Assembly (NCBI GenBank): GCA_021234535.1
Contig: CM037835.1
Location: 2,914,001-2,978,000, forward strand
Reading direction: 5' to 3'
DNA length: 64,000 bases
Source: Stichopus chloronotus
Taxonomy: Eukaryota; Echinodermata; Holothuroidea; Aspidochirotida; Stichopodidae
Shown: positions 23,060 through 34,965 of the stretch, piece by piece
Position numbering within the stretch: position 1 is the stretch's first letter
Layout: each line of letters begins with the position of its first letter
The notes under the pieces: model-generated
What the model saw: the letters and a program-made list of their open reading frames with translations, nothing else
Databases searched by the model: none
What the model was told of the DNA's origin: nothing
Position numbers and translations under genes: made by a program

Positions 23060-26000
23060 TGGGCGACCACACCCCGATGGTTTCAGACACTAGGAATACC
23101 TTTCTCGATAGGGTGTGGAGAATTAAAGGGACGCAGGGACAAAAAAGGCATAAGGCGAAACAAACAAATCATCGGCGAAACAAACGAAAAAGAAAGCGTG
23201 GGAGAAGGGAGAGGGAGGGGGTTGAGATTGAGTAACGCCAGGACTATCTAAGAAGAGCGCCACCATTGGTTGGAGGCCGTGTCCAAGAAAATTTTGGTTA
23301 CCCCCCCCCCCCCTTCCCCGACAGATGACAGGGAACGGCACTTCTTTGGTGCACTTGAGCTGCATTTATACCCAGCCTTGAAATATGGATATCTTGTCTG
23401 CAATTTCTTAAATCATGTGAAGAAAAATCAATCTTTGACAAATGGTAATACATATCAGGTGGGTTGAGATGATACAAAAATCACAATGAATTACGCATCC
23501 TCTTCCTTAATTTTTTTTCCTTCAGTACTTGACAAATACTTTTTTCGTTTAACACATTGGCACATCGGAGCCTCGGACTTTTTCGGGGGTGGATTTGTTT
23601 TCCCGAATTATGTTTATGACTCACTAGCAGGGTTGCTATCCTAAGATGATTCATTTGTTTATCTTAATATCTAAGCAGAGCGCCACCATCGGTTGGGGTG
23701 CACGTAGAAGAAAACTTTGACTTTTCAAAATCACCAGATGGCAGGAAATCTTACTTCCCGAGGTGTACTTGAACTGCATGTACCCAGCCTTGAAATATGG
23801 ATAACATGTCTGCAAGTAATCAATTCGTGCGAGAAGAAAAATCAATTTATTAAATATGGTATTACAAATCAGTGTTTTTGAGGTGCTACAAGAATCACAA
23901 TAAGCTACGCATTCTCTTTCACTTTTTTATAATAAGCTACGCATCCTCTTCCTTTTTTTTTTTCTTTTGAGTTTTCGACAAATGTTTTTGGATGAACACA
24001 ACGGTGCACCGGCGGCTAGAAATTTTGGAGAGGTAGAAATTGTTTGAACTAATTATATTTGTTACTAACTTAGTCGGGATTACTAGGCGGAGCGTCACCA
24101 TTGGGTAGGCGTGGAGCGTACAAGAAAATTTTGGCTTTGAATACCTCCAGATGGCAGGAAACGGCTCTTCCCGAGTGTATTTGAGCTGCATGTACCCAGC
24201 TTTATAATAGGATCTTATGTCGGCAATTTTACAATTAACGATAAAATAAAAAATAAAATGAAAACATTTTATAGAAAAACGCTAATTATTTGGATTGATC
24301 TTACCTAGGATATTTATGCTATTGTCATTTCCAGAAAAGTTAATTCAACAGCTTTTACTTTTCTAACGATAACAGTTCTTCTTCTTTTTTTTTTGTTTGA
24401 GAAACTCTCAACTACCAGGGAACCGTGGACAAAATCTGGTGCAATATGTTGCGTTTATTGCAATCAATTTTACCCGTGAAATTATTGTTCCAACAAAATT
24501 CCAACAATTTTTTACTCTCTGTCGATTAGTCTTTTATTGCTTTGCTACAACTGTCGATGATTGAATAATAAGGTATAAAGCCATTTCTTGCAACCATAAC
24601 TTTGTAAAAGATATCCAGCTCGATGAGCAAAAAATGTTCTGTAATTAAGTATTTTGATAGGTGGGGAAGACATGAGATGGGTAATAAATTAATTAGCCTG
24701 GGATAGGGTTTTATTGGAGGTGTTCCCCATCCCCTTTTGAGAATATTTTCACCTACTTCGTAACCTTAGATGCAATCTGATGCAATATTTGGTGTCTTTT
24801 AAAGTCATAAAGTGTTCTAGACCGAGCTATGAAACATTCCAACTAGTATTTCACATTTTCCGACTATCGTCGCACTTAAGCTAAAATATGAAAAATTTCA
24901 AGTGGCATTCCAGATTTATTGAAAATTTTTTCAATTACGAGAAAACCTTAAAAACAATCTGATGCAATAACAGGCATCTTTGTATATCATAAAATGAACT
25001 GGACTGACATATAAAAAAATTCGACTGGTAATATCTTCTCTCTGACACGCCCTCCCCCCCCCCCCCCCCCGGTGGCGACGGCCCTGAGTGCAAACCATGA
25101 CAACGCTCAATGGGTTAAAGTAATTGCTTGTGTACTGAAAAACCAGAAGAATAAGCTTTTGTTTGATCTTAACTTTTTCTTTCTTTTCAAATGTAGACGT
25201 GATGTTGTACATGCACTGACTAAGCTTTCAATGAACGAAAATGAAATTTGACATAAACTCCGTGAAAAACAGAATACATATTCGAAAATTAACGGTCCGT
25301 ACAATGAGCGCATACATAAAGAGTATGCAGCAATATGCAGGTTTAATTTCATGGTTATCAAAAACATAGTACTCAAGTCGTGGGTGATTGGTCGTTATTG
25401 GGATTTGTGTAGTATTTTGTGAAAGGAGCATATATCGATGATATTATTGCGACGTCGGTAATTCTGAGCTGTTTTGACTACCTCCTGAATATTCAATACT
25501 AGTGTACTTCCCATTGTCTTGTTCAAAGAAGCATATCGTTGATTTGAATGAAAACGGTCTACCACTACATACTCGTATTTTACATTTTTTGTCGTTATGT
25601 TAGAAGTTGAAGTCATATGGCAGAATTAACCTTACAAGCGCACCAGTGCCAATTAGGAATTGGAGGGAACGGATTGTTTCCCCGAATTATGTTTGTTACT
25701 ACCTGGCGTGGTTTCTGTCTAAGCGGAGCTCCACCATTATTTGGCGTGGAACGGGGACGGAACGTTGGCTTGGCTTTGAAAATCTCCAGATGGCAGAAAA
25801 TAACACTGACAGGGTATACTTAAACTATATGTACCCAGCCTATAAATACTCATGTCAGCTATATACTCATACTCATGTGAAAAACAAAAAATCATTCTAC
25901 TAAAAGTGGTAATTTATATTGGCGTTTTAGGGTAATACGAGAATCATAGTGAACAAAGCATCCTCTTTGAAATTTCTTTCAGTACTTGTGTACTTGACAA

Positions 26001-26270
26001 ATACTTTTTCTTTGCTGAGCATTTCGGCCCACAAGTGTCTAGAAATTAGAGAATGAGGAATGTTTGACCATATTACGTTTGTTACTAACGGGTGGTATTA
26101 CTTTCTAAGCGGCGCGTCACTACTAGTTGACGCGGGTTGTAGAAGAAACTTTGGCTTTCCAAAACCTCCAGATGGCAGGGAACATCGCTTTCTTGGTGTA
26201 CTTGAGCTGCATTTATCAGCGTCAATCCTGTGGGGACGGATTCTCTCTCCCGACTCCACATTTCAATAGG
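23060..26270 (+). repeat. Five degenerate copies of a ~400-bp repeat
   Basis: The motif 'gcgccaccattggttgg' and the following 'ctccagatggcagg' and 'gagctgcatttatacccagc' recur, diverged, near 23252, 23671, 24083, 25710 and 26100. Three are spaced by 415-420 bp and the last two by about 390 bp. The series is interrupted by unrelated DNA and by the element copy at 25113-25632. C runs lie at 23301-23313 and 25054-25070. The copies keep no common open frame, so this is probably an old tandem array or nested element. Confidence 0.7.
25113..25632. mobile_element. Terminal-inverted-repeat element family, copy 2 (3'-truncated)
   Basis: The left end 'taattgcttgtgtactgaaa' matches the left end of the 38-kb copy. 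The body aligns through 'attcaatactagtgtacttc' and 'cgttatgttagaag' to about 25632, where similarity stops and the ~400-bp repeat series resumes. The right terminus is missing. Confidence 0.6.
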
Positions 26271-27505
26271 TGGAAGACATAATATCAAATGTCCCTCTGC
26301 ATTTCGCAAAAGAAAAAATGTTTTGGCTCGCTTTTTGAATGGTAGGATTACACTGTAACAAGTATCGCCCATAGTTTTGGTGAGGGACAGATGTAATCGC
26401 TAGGCTGATAAAATGATTGTCGATATACACTTAGGACTATCGCGACCGGGAGGGGTGCCCCCCAAAAAAAAAGCAAAAAAGAAAAAACTCAGAGCAACGA
26501 TAGTCGGAAATCTGAACTACCAGTTAGAATTTTTCATATCTCAGTCTAGCACATTTTATGACGTGAAAGATGCCAAATATTGTACCAAATGTGAAGTTAC
26601 CTGGTAATTAAAAAATATCAATAAAACTGAAATTTCATTTGAATTTCTCATATTTCACCCTAGGAGTGAGTATAGTCACAAAGACTTACACACCAGCTGG
26701 AATTATTCATATCTCAGTCTAGCACATTTTGTGACTTCAAAAGAAGCCAAGTATTGCAGTAGATTGCATCTAAGTTTAGCTAGTAGGTGAAAAATTTCTC
26801 AAAACGGGGTGGGCACACTTCCCTTCCAACCCGCTCGCAGATCTAGACCAACCATCACTCTTCTCGTGCTTCCCTGTCTATCAAAATACTGTTGTATGGC
26901 TTCGATGTGGCTATCATTTTCAAAAGTTATCGGTACAAGAACGAGTTATGGTTTCGTCCTGCAATCATCGACGGTTGTAGCAAACTAATAAACAACCGTA
27001 ATGAGAGCAAAACTTGTTGGAACAACTTGGAAACAATTTAGTGCAATAGATGCAAAATATTGAACCAGATTTTGTGTAAGGGTCACCTGCTAGTTAAAAA
27101 TTACTCAAAAAGAAGAAAAAGCTTGTTACCAAAGTAAAACCAGTTGAAACGAACAAATTCGGGCAAAAATATTTAACCACCACTCCTTCCCATTTTTCAT
27201 AGACTTATATATTTTTACATTAATTGGGGAATTGCAGACATAATATTCCTATTTCAAGGTTGGGTTTATGCAGCTAAGGACGATAGTGCCTACATGAGAG
27301 AAACTTGTTGTATTGTCAGTGCAGCATTGTGCTGTGTGTAACCACCTCATACCAGGTTACGTTACAAGATTCTGATGTTAACGTATCTTGTTTTCCTCAG
27401 CCTGACCTGTTGAGATTCCTGTTGAGAACACTTCCAATTGACGTTTCCGCTTCAAACAGCTACGGAACTTGTCTAACGACGGACAAGACAAAACAAGAAA
27501 TATTC
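26271..27505. other. Upstream flank of the Ig gene
   Basis: Includes short repeated phrases ('atatctcagtctagcacatt' near 26536 and 26710). The frame of the Ig exon is open upstream to 27305, but those 67 codons look unlike a domain and are more likely 5' leader. No TATA box or other promoter element can be assigned with confidence. Confidence 0.4.
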
Positions 27506-28327
27506 ATGAAAATGATATATTTCATGATAGTTTTGCTCCAGTGCAATTGTCAGCTACTTGCAAAGGACCTCGCATTCCATAGCGCCTCTGTCACCTACGA
27601 CGTACAAGAAGGCAATAATGCAACATTGGTTTGTCAGCATGGATACCGAGAAAGCGTCAACATTCTCGAAAGGTCTCGAGTAGACGATAGTATCGAACAT
27701 CTGGTGATAGAAGACTCTCAGTTACAAGAGAAATTCAGAGATAGATTCGAGTACGAAATTGAAACCACAGATTCAAACACTTTCCACAGACTCACAATAA
27801 AGCAACTATGGAGAAACCTAACCCACTACACTTACAGATGCGTCGGTCGTCAAGGCTTCGGAGTGGTAGCATTAACTCTAGAAGTGTTGTACTCACCTTC
27901 TGAAAAGTACCCATTTTGTACCTCTAACTATTCAACTAATGAAGGAATTCAATTCCAATGCCTCACGGAAAAGAGCGACCCGCCAGTGAGTGTAGAAATT
28001 ACATCTCAGACGATCATGTACAACACTCTTAACCTAACCGATCATATTAGTGTCTTTCAAAACGCTTCACACACTGGGAAGAGATTGATGATAAATGAAG
28101 ATATTGGACAATCATTTATTCCATCTTTAATATGCGTAGTCTCTCAAGAATTCCCACAGGAAATGGAAGTCAGTGATGACATCAGAAATTGTTCGTTTGA
28201 GGAAGGCCTTCAAATAAGAAGCTCTGCACCGTATATTGATACATTCACGGGGGAGACTAGCACACCTTCAGTTTCCAGTGGTCAAACGAAGACCGTTTAC
28301 AACTTTATGATCATGTGCATTTGTACT
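27506..28327 (+). CDS. Immunoglobulin-superfamily receptor, signal peptide and two Ig domains (one exon)
   Basis: The start at 27506 is chosen because it gives a signal peptide at once (MKMIYFMIVLLQCNC). Residues 29-129 form a V-type Ig domain with Cys43 and Cys112 in a YRC context, but without a clear canonical Trp in strand C. Residues 133-230 form a second Ig domain with Cys152-Cys210 and an extra pair, Cys138 and Cys229. Six N-glycosylation sequons (N38, N104, N141, N176, N186, N228) support an extracellular protein. A Ser/Thr-rich stalk follows, and a hydrophobic stretch (YNFMIMCICT) starts just before a donor at 28328 (gtaact), in phase 0, as if the membrane segment continued in another exon. 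Without that splice the frame ends at 28390. Probably a cell-surface recognition or adhesion protein; the ligand is unknown. Confidence 0.75.
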
Positions 28328-28484
28328 GTAACTTCATTAAAAGGGCCTTGGCTAAGCATTGACCTTCGTTCGTTGTGTCCCTTGATTTAGTCTTCGGCTG
28401 TTGGGTTGCATCGTATGTAAGCCTATAAAATATATCTCCTTTTTATATTTTCAGGTAGTCAGTCGTGTTGTATTGTTTTGACGT

Positions 28485-29290
28485 TAGCTTACATTGTGCA
28501 ATTATTTTCATGTCAGACAAATGACAGGATGTTTACTCAGTCTGTCTACTTGTATTTCCAGTTTAATTGACCTATCATTTGGTACAACTTAAAGATAATA
28601 GTAGATATTATTTTTTTTTTACATTGTCTTCAAAAATAAGTGTCAGGATTAATTGTGAAAGTCCTAGCCTACGTAATCTGTCAGAGGCGAAACTGAGGTC
28701 TTGCCAACTTTATTCGTGCTAATATCCCCTACATCTTAAACTCAATTTGAAATTTTCCAAACATAACTCCATGTCTTAAAATATTACATTCTTTTGTACT
28801 TTATTTATTTAGTTAATTATTCATTCATTCTTTTATTTTATTTAACTTCGCTGGAGCACGTCTCTATGACTCATAACCAATCTGAAAATTGTCCTTCAAA
28901 CATTCCTTTTCCGCATATATATCTTCGTGCAATAATGAAACCATTGTGTTTGTAAATTTATTTTTCCATGATAACGAACATAAGAGAAACATCTCCACAT
29001 ATCCCTATATTCTTTGCACTAATGTTTACGTTTTCCCGTATACTTTTGTTCTTTGTTCAAATAGTTCTAAATGTGTTCAGGTTTCTTTCTTTTTTTTTCA
29101 AAGGACAACACTAGTTGAGATATCCTGCTCATTTCGACAATTCGGGCCAGAGGAGACAGGCAAACTCCTCACTACTAAAATTGAGCCACTGATATAGAAT
29201 TTGGTACCAAATTGAAACTAAAAGTATGACCTTTTTTTCAGAAATGCATTTCATTTTCCCCAAAGTATTGACATAAGCAGCAAATTTAGG
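28485..29290 (+). repeat. 3'-flank repeat, copy 1 (parts A and B)
   Basis: Part A (about 28485-28795, with 'ttattttcatgtcagacaaa') and part B (about 28796-29290, with 'aacttcgctggagcacgtct') recur at 30304-31215. Part B alone recurs at 29803-30303. Both parts are T-rich and non-coding. An acceptor-like site at 28453 precedes part A. Confidence 0.85.
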
Positions 29291-29310
29291 CATTTGTGAA
29301 AAAACAGATT

Positions 29311-29420
29311 TAGAAACCACAAAACCAAAAGGCATTGTGGTTTCAATGATTCAGTTTTGAGCACTTTCAATCTAGCATATTGCATAAAGTGAAGATATGT
29401 TGACCCCTAATGACCTTTGA
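29311..29420 (+). mobile_element. Head fragment of the modular repeat
   Basis: An 'aaggcattgtggtttc' head-type motif at about 29328-29343 is followed by a 'gcatattgcat' phrase and one monomer start (aatgacctttgatctcc, about 29408). The same order occurs at 33.6 kb. A further monomer scrap lies at 29700-29790, and a G run at 29625-29634. Confidence 0.5.
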
Positions 29421-29802
29421 TCTCCACCACTCCACCAAAATAATAGGCTAGTGTGACAGAGGTGTCGATTAGGAGGTTAACTAGCGCATTTAGAAGCAGA
29501 AGAGTGCTAGTGAGTATATGACAATAATTCCATGGCGTGCATTATCGTCTTGGTGATGGACGCCCATACCAACATGTTGACCAACCTATATGTACCATGG
29601 TTAGGAGATATACAAAATCTTGATGGGGGGGGGGCTAGATTTTGTAATTAGGATACAAACAAACAAAATATGAGAAATGTGCAAGCTTCTTTTCTGTTTA
29701 TATCATATTTACAAGTTTTTCACAATTTGACTCCTGATGACCTTTGACAACCAAAAGCAATAGGGTCCTCCTATTCAATGTGCTATACCTACACATTTGT
29801 AC

Positions 29803-30303
29803 TTTACGTATTTAGTTATTTATCTAGTTAATTAATTCATTTATTTATTGTATTTAACTTCGCTGGAGCACGTCTCTATGACTCATAACCAATCTGAAAA
29901 TGTTATTGTCCTTCAAACATTCCTTTTCCGCATACCTTCGTGCAATATTGAAACCATTGTGTTTGTAAATTTATTTTTCCATGATAAAGAACATAAGGAA
30001 AACATCTCCACATATCCCTATGTTATATATATCCCTATATTGTTTGTTCTAGTCTTTACTTTTCCCCGTATATTTATGTGGTTTGTTCGAAGAGCCCTTA
30101 TTGTGTTAAGGTTTCTTTTCTTTCTTTTTTTTTCTTCAAAGAACAACACTCGTTAAGATACCCTGCTCATTACTACAATTCCGGGCCAGAGGGGACAAAT
30201 TCCTCACTACTAAAATTGAGCAACTGATATGGAATTTGGTATCAAATTGAAGCTAAAAGTATGACTTTTTTAAAAAACGTGTGTCATATGTCCATTCTCA
30301 TCA
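29803..30303 (+). repeat. 3'-flank repeat, copy 2 (part B only)
   Basis: Matches 28796-29290 and 30613-31100 closely, and abuts copy 3 directly at 30303/30304. The ~100-codon frame inside it is a by-product of T-rich sequence. Confidence 0.85.
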
Positions 30304-31215
30304 CAGCTTACATTATGCAATTATTTTCATGTCAGACAAATGACAGGATGTTTACTCAGTCTGTCTACTTGTATTTCCAGTTTAATTGGCCTATCATTTG
30401 GTACAACGTAAAGACAATAGTATATATTATTTTTTTTTACATTGTCTTCAAAAATAAGTGTCAGGATTAATTGTGAAAGTCCTAGCCTACGTAATCTGTC
30501 AGAAGCGAAACTGAGGTCTTGCCAACTTTATTCGTGCTAATATCCCCTACATCTTAAACTCAACTTGAAATTTTCCAAACATAACTCCATGTCTTAAAAT
30601 ATTACATTCTTTTGTACTTTATTTATTTAGTTATTTATTTAGTTAATTATTCATTCATTCTTTTATTTTATTTAACTTCGCTGGAGCACGTCTCTATGAC
30701 TCATAACCAATCTGAAAATGTTATTGTCCTTCAAACATTCCTTTTCCGCATAACTTCATGCAATATTGAAACCATTGTGTTTGCAAATTTATTTTTCCAT
30801 GATAAAGAACATAAGGAAAACATCTCCACATATCCCTATATTATGTATATCCCTATATTGTTTGTTTTAGTCTTTACTTTTCCCCGTATATTTATGTGGT
30901 TTGTTCGAAGAGCTCTTATTGTGTTAAGGTTTCTTTTCTTTCTTTCTTTTTTCAAGGAACAACACTTGTTAAGATATCCTGCTCATTACTACAATTTCGA
31001 GCCAGAGGGGACAAATTCCTCACTACTAAAATTGAGCAACTGATATGGAATTTGGTATCAAAGTGAAGCTAAAAGTATGACTTTTTTAAAAACGTGTGTC
31101 ATATGTCCATTCTCATCAACATGTTTTCATTTTTCCACTGGCATAAACAGCTCAAAATTAGTCATTTTGTGATAAAAAAGCATATTTAGAAACCACAAAG
31201 CCAGAAGGCTCTTGC
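30304..31215 (+). repeat. 3'-flank repeat, copy 3 (parts A and B)
   Basis: Part A (30304-30612) and part B (30613 onward) match copy 1 with few differences. The end carries another head-like motif (aaccacaaagccagaaggct, about 31193). The A-B unit was therefore duplicated at least twice downstream of the Ig exon. Confidence 0.85.
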
Positions 31216-32797
31216 AAACCGTGAGAGTTGGCAAGTCTGGACACAGTGTATGGCTACTAAAGATGAACAGATATATTCTTAAGTGTCCACAATCTTACGT
31301 ACTTTCCTACATGTTGCCCACTTGCTTTGGTTTTGATGTAATACTTCAGATTGTAGTGAATGGTTTGTTGGTCAATTTTTTTTTTTTTTTCATATCACGT
31401 GAGATTTTAGACTATTTTGGATAGAATGCATATGTTCCCAATCGGGGCACATTTTGAGTTTCAGAGGATTTTTAAGAAACGTATTTTGGTGAAAAACGTA
31501 GGCATTTTTCGTATCACACAGTTACCGAGGCATATTTTCATTGATATTTAAAAACTTAGATTGTAATCTCGAAAAACATGCACAGGTTTTAAAAGTTTAT
31601 TGTTATCCCCCCCCCCCCCCCTTTTCACTGATAACCTTCTTTGAGGATACCCCTAGTCGATATTCTCTAACATCGTCGATTTTGTTTCCTAAGCCATTTT
31701 ACAATTGCTTGCATATCACTTCTGCTTCGTGTGAATTTAATGCCTTGTATTATGTGAAATGGTAAAAATAAAGTTGAGACATGCCGTTACTCGTACATTA
31801 AAATAGGATTCACTTCAACCTCACTCTTCTTTTTCTGCTGAGTTTCAACTTGTTGCAAATTTTCATCACTTTAGGTCAGTTTTGTCACCTCATGCTGTGA
31901 TAATCCTCATGGTCAATTCAACATCGTTCTCGTAAAGTAATTCAAGTGTGTCAATCCAATATCTAAGCTCTCTTGAGCTGCCTGGCAAGGGGTATTAGGT
32001 GTCATGTTCATATTTGATACATAAGTAATCGGACATGAAAGAGGGTCTGTTGAACACTTTAGCACGGTCATAACGTCATGTATTCTCATTATAACTTCAA
32101 ATACTCAAAAGACATTTTTTGTTTGCGAAAAGACATATCGTGAAACTGATGTAGATGTACGTTTTGGACATGTATTTAGCCATACATGACTTGAAAGTCA
32201 GACGTTAAACCCAAGCTTACATTGCAATTTTCTTTTTTGACTAAATCTGTTACCAATTAACATGAAAATCTCTGTGGTTTCCCACACTAAAACAGTAACT
32301 GGCATGACGATTATAAACCTTCGTGTAACTTTGTTCTCTGAGAGATTGTTGTAAAAGCACTTTACTGAAAAATTCAGTTTTGAAATTTCTGATTCGCATT
32401 TCCGACTTTCTTGAACCCACCTATCATGTTACCTGTTGGGTAGAATATCCCCTACGGTCCTGCACAAATATTTGAATCTGCATACTGGGGCTTTAGTCTT
32501 ACTGAACACATTGAAATTCATGAGTTTTGGTTTCACATCACGGAACATACTGCATCTAGGCGTATACATCTAAAGGAGCACCGTCTTGCAATCAATATGG
32601 CATCCAATTTCATTCTTGTCGTGTAGACAGCTGTGCATATACTCCAAACTGTTAGCTATGGACTTCGAATCTTCCCTTCGTTTATTTTATATCTCACAGT
32701 CTCTGAGTTTGTCAGTTTCTCTGCAGGCATTTGCTCAGAATGTCTTATTTCCTCATTTCTTTGTTCCAATTCCTAATTTATTTCACATAATTTACAG
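31216..32797. other. Non-coding stretch, possible intron of the Ig gene
   Basis: A C run lies at 31607-31621. I looked here for a transmembrane exon linking the Ig exon to the candidate tail exon and did not find a convincing one. Confidence 0.35.
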
Positions 32798-32959
32798 TAT
32801 CAGCCGGGGCCATGGACTTCGATCTCTACTCGAGAAGTCCTTAAACAGTTAAAGCAAAACACTGAGACTGAGTATAACTACGCACGATCTTCCTCGTTTT
32901 ATGTACGTAGCAGAGGCACCGATCCACATATGGTGAGAGTTTTAACCAGCAATAAATGA
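32798..32959 (+). CDS. Candidate terminal exon, cytoplasmic-tail-like
   Basis: The acceptor 'cacataatttacag' ends at 32797. From there 53 codons are open in phase 0 to a TGA at 32957-32959: YQPGPWTSISTREVL, then a polar stretch with QNTETEYNYARSSSFY and ending RVLTSNK. The hydrophilic, Ser/Tyr-rich, Cys-free composition fits a receptor tail, with Tyr in EYNY and SFY as possible phosphosites. The phase-0 start matches the phase-0 donor of the Ig exon at 28328, but a transmembrane exon between them is still missing. An AATAAA follows at about 32950. It may instead end another gene. Confidence 0.4.
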   Translation, partial: YQPGPWTSISTREVLKQLKQNTETEYNYARSSSFYVRSRGTDPHMVRVLTSNK

Positions 32960-33120
32960 TTTGACTGCGCAAACATCCACGGTGGCAGATCAATGACAAA
33001 GTCTCTTGATCGGCAATGGATGTTATGGCAACCTATTCTTCCAAGGTTTGCGCACTCTTTTTGAAAAGAATGATGCAGGCACTTTTCAAAGGCAACTTTT
33101 TGTCAAAATACTTTCAATAG
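32960..33120. other. Short flank of the candidate terminal exon
   Basis: Unique-looking sequence, with no signal that I can interpret. Confidence 0.3.
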
Positions 33121-33360
33121 CTAAGAATGCAGCATATCAATATTACTTAAGTGAAAATCAATAATTTGTTACTGCAAATTATTAATTGATATTGCAATTA
33201 AAAACTTGTCATTGCAACTTATTTACATATCACAAATTAATAATTTGTCAATGACAAATTTCCAATTTGTTATGGAAAATTGTTGATTTAAAATTTCATG
33301 GCAAATGCATTATGACACATTATTACTTTGTTATCACAAATTCATAATTTAATTCCAATC
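33121..33360. repeat. AT-rich degenerate palindromic repeat
   Basis: Many variants of 'aaattaataatttgt' and its complement alternate with 'cattgca/tgacaa' spacers over about 240 bp. This looks like a decayed short tandem repeat whose monomer is itself near-palindromic. Confidence 0.6.
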
Positions 33361-33590
33361 ATACATATGTTAAAACGTCTCCGGTATTCGCCAATTATCG
33401 CCAACCAACATCAACCGGCTCTTGGACAAAGCTCATTGGAACACCCATTCCCCCTTTCAATGTTTGCTACAGCCTTACTGTTCTAAAAAAAAACATTCAC
33501 TCTTTTTGCTAAATATTAGAAAGCATATGACATTCCTTGCGACTGGGATTCAAGAATACAATAAAGTATCCCAACAGCTTTGTAAACCAG

Positions 33591-34965
33591 ACAGCCCAAA
33601 GGTATTGTGATTCCGATGATTCAAATTATATTTTCAATTTGGCATATTGCATATGTAGAGGATATGGTGACCCAAAATGATCTTTTAGTCCTCTTGCACC
33701 CTATCAGGAGCATCTGAAAATCAAATATAAGATCTATCTGAGCTTCTGTTTACAAGATTTTCACAGCTTCTTACCTGTTGACCGTTGGCCTCAGCAGGAA
33801 GCAGTAGGCTACTTTTGCTCAATAAGGCACAGCCTAAAACTCCATATCAGATCTGTCCATGTTTCCCTCCTTGAGATGTCATGTTGATAATTCTTTAACA
33901 ATTTGAACCCCTTTGACCGGCAGTGACCTCTTTACCAAAAATAATAGGATTTTTGTACTTAATAGGGTACATCTACATGTCATATAGGAAATCAGTCCAA
34001 GCTTACCTTCATGAGATATTTTGTTTACGCTGTTTGACCCGAAATGACCTTTAACAAATACCAAAAACAATAAGGTTTGTCTATTTGGTGTAATGCATAC
34101 GGTGCTGAGTTTCAAAAGGTTAAATGATTCCTACCTTGAGATATTGGGTTAACATCATTTTCAATGTTTGACCTCTGTTAACCTCAGCCGACTTTTGACC
34201 TCAACCAAAAATGATACAGGTTCTTTCACTTGATGCTATGCATTGTCATGAAAGCTATTAAATGTTTTCATGATTCCTGCCTTGAGATAATGTCAACAAG
34301 ACTTTCAGTGTTTGATGTCTTGTGACCTAAGATGATCTTTGACCTCTCCCACTCCCAAAGCAATAGGCTCCTTCTACTTAACGTAAATATCAAGTTTTCA
34401 TGATTCTTACATTGAGATATTGTGTGAACAAGATTTTCAGTCTTTGACCTCTGGTGACCTTTGACCGCCACCAAAAACAATCCGTTTTTTCTTCCCAATA
34501 TTACCAGCCCACATACTAAGTATGAGGAGTATCCATATTGCACCAGATTTTCAGTGTTGGACCTCTAGTGACCTCAGATGATATTTGACCTCCATCAAAA
34601 ACAATAGGGTTTCTCCTCTTAATATGATCAACCCGTATATCAAGTATGAGAAGTATCCATCATTCCTGTCTTGAGATATCTTTGTGTTGCCATGAATTTC
34701 AGTTTTTGACATCTGGTGACCTCAGATAACCTTTGCCATACACCAAAAACACTAGGATTTTTTCTCTTGATATGACCAAGCCACATACTAAGTATGAAAA
34801 GTATTCATCATTCTTATCTTGAGATATTTTAGTAACAACATTTTCAGTGTTTGACCTCTGGTGACATCATATAACCTTTGATCTCCACAAAAAACAAGAG
34901 CTTTCTTCCTCTTGATATGGGACAACTATGTAGCAAGTTCGAGAAATGTCTGAGTTTTGCTCCTG
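33591..34965 (+). mobile_element. Modular repeat: head and about nine monomers, no hairpin tail
   Basis: The head-like 'agcccaaaggtattgtgatt' (33593 onward) is followed by 'ttggcatattgcatatg' and then about nine monomers of 115-150 bp, each with a 'tgacctctggtgacctcaga' type phrase and 'ttgacctccaccaaaaacaa', near 33669, 33900, 34036, 34167, 34321, 34447, 34560, 34708 and 34852. 34447-34468 has three half-sites (TGACCT, TGACCT, TGACCG) spaced 4 and 1. No (CA)n-hairpin tail follows, so the 3' end is lost. Confidence 0.7.

Noticed and set aside
30612..31043. 143-codon open frame with many aromatic residues
   Set aside because: It lies wholly in the duplicated T-rich 3'-flank repeat; the equivalent frames in the other copies differ in length and sequence, and there is no domain.
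33591..34965. Array-like spacing reminiscent of CRISPR
   Set aside because: Units are diverged, about 130 bp, without constant short repeats or unique spacers, and the context is eukaryotic.
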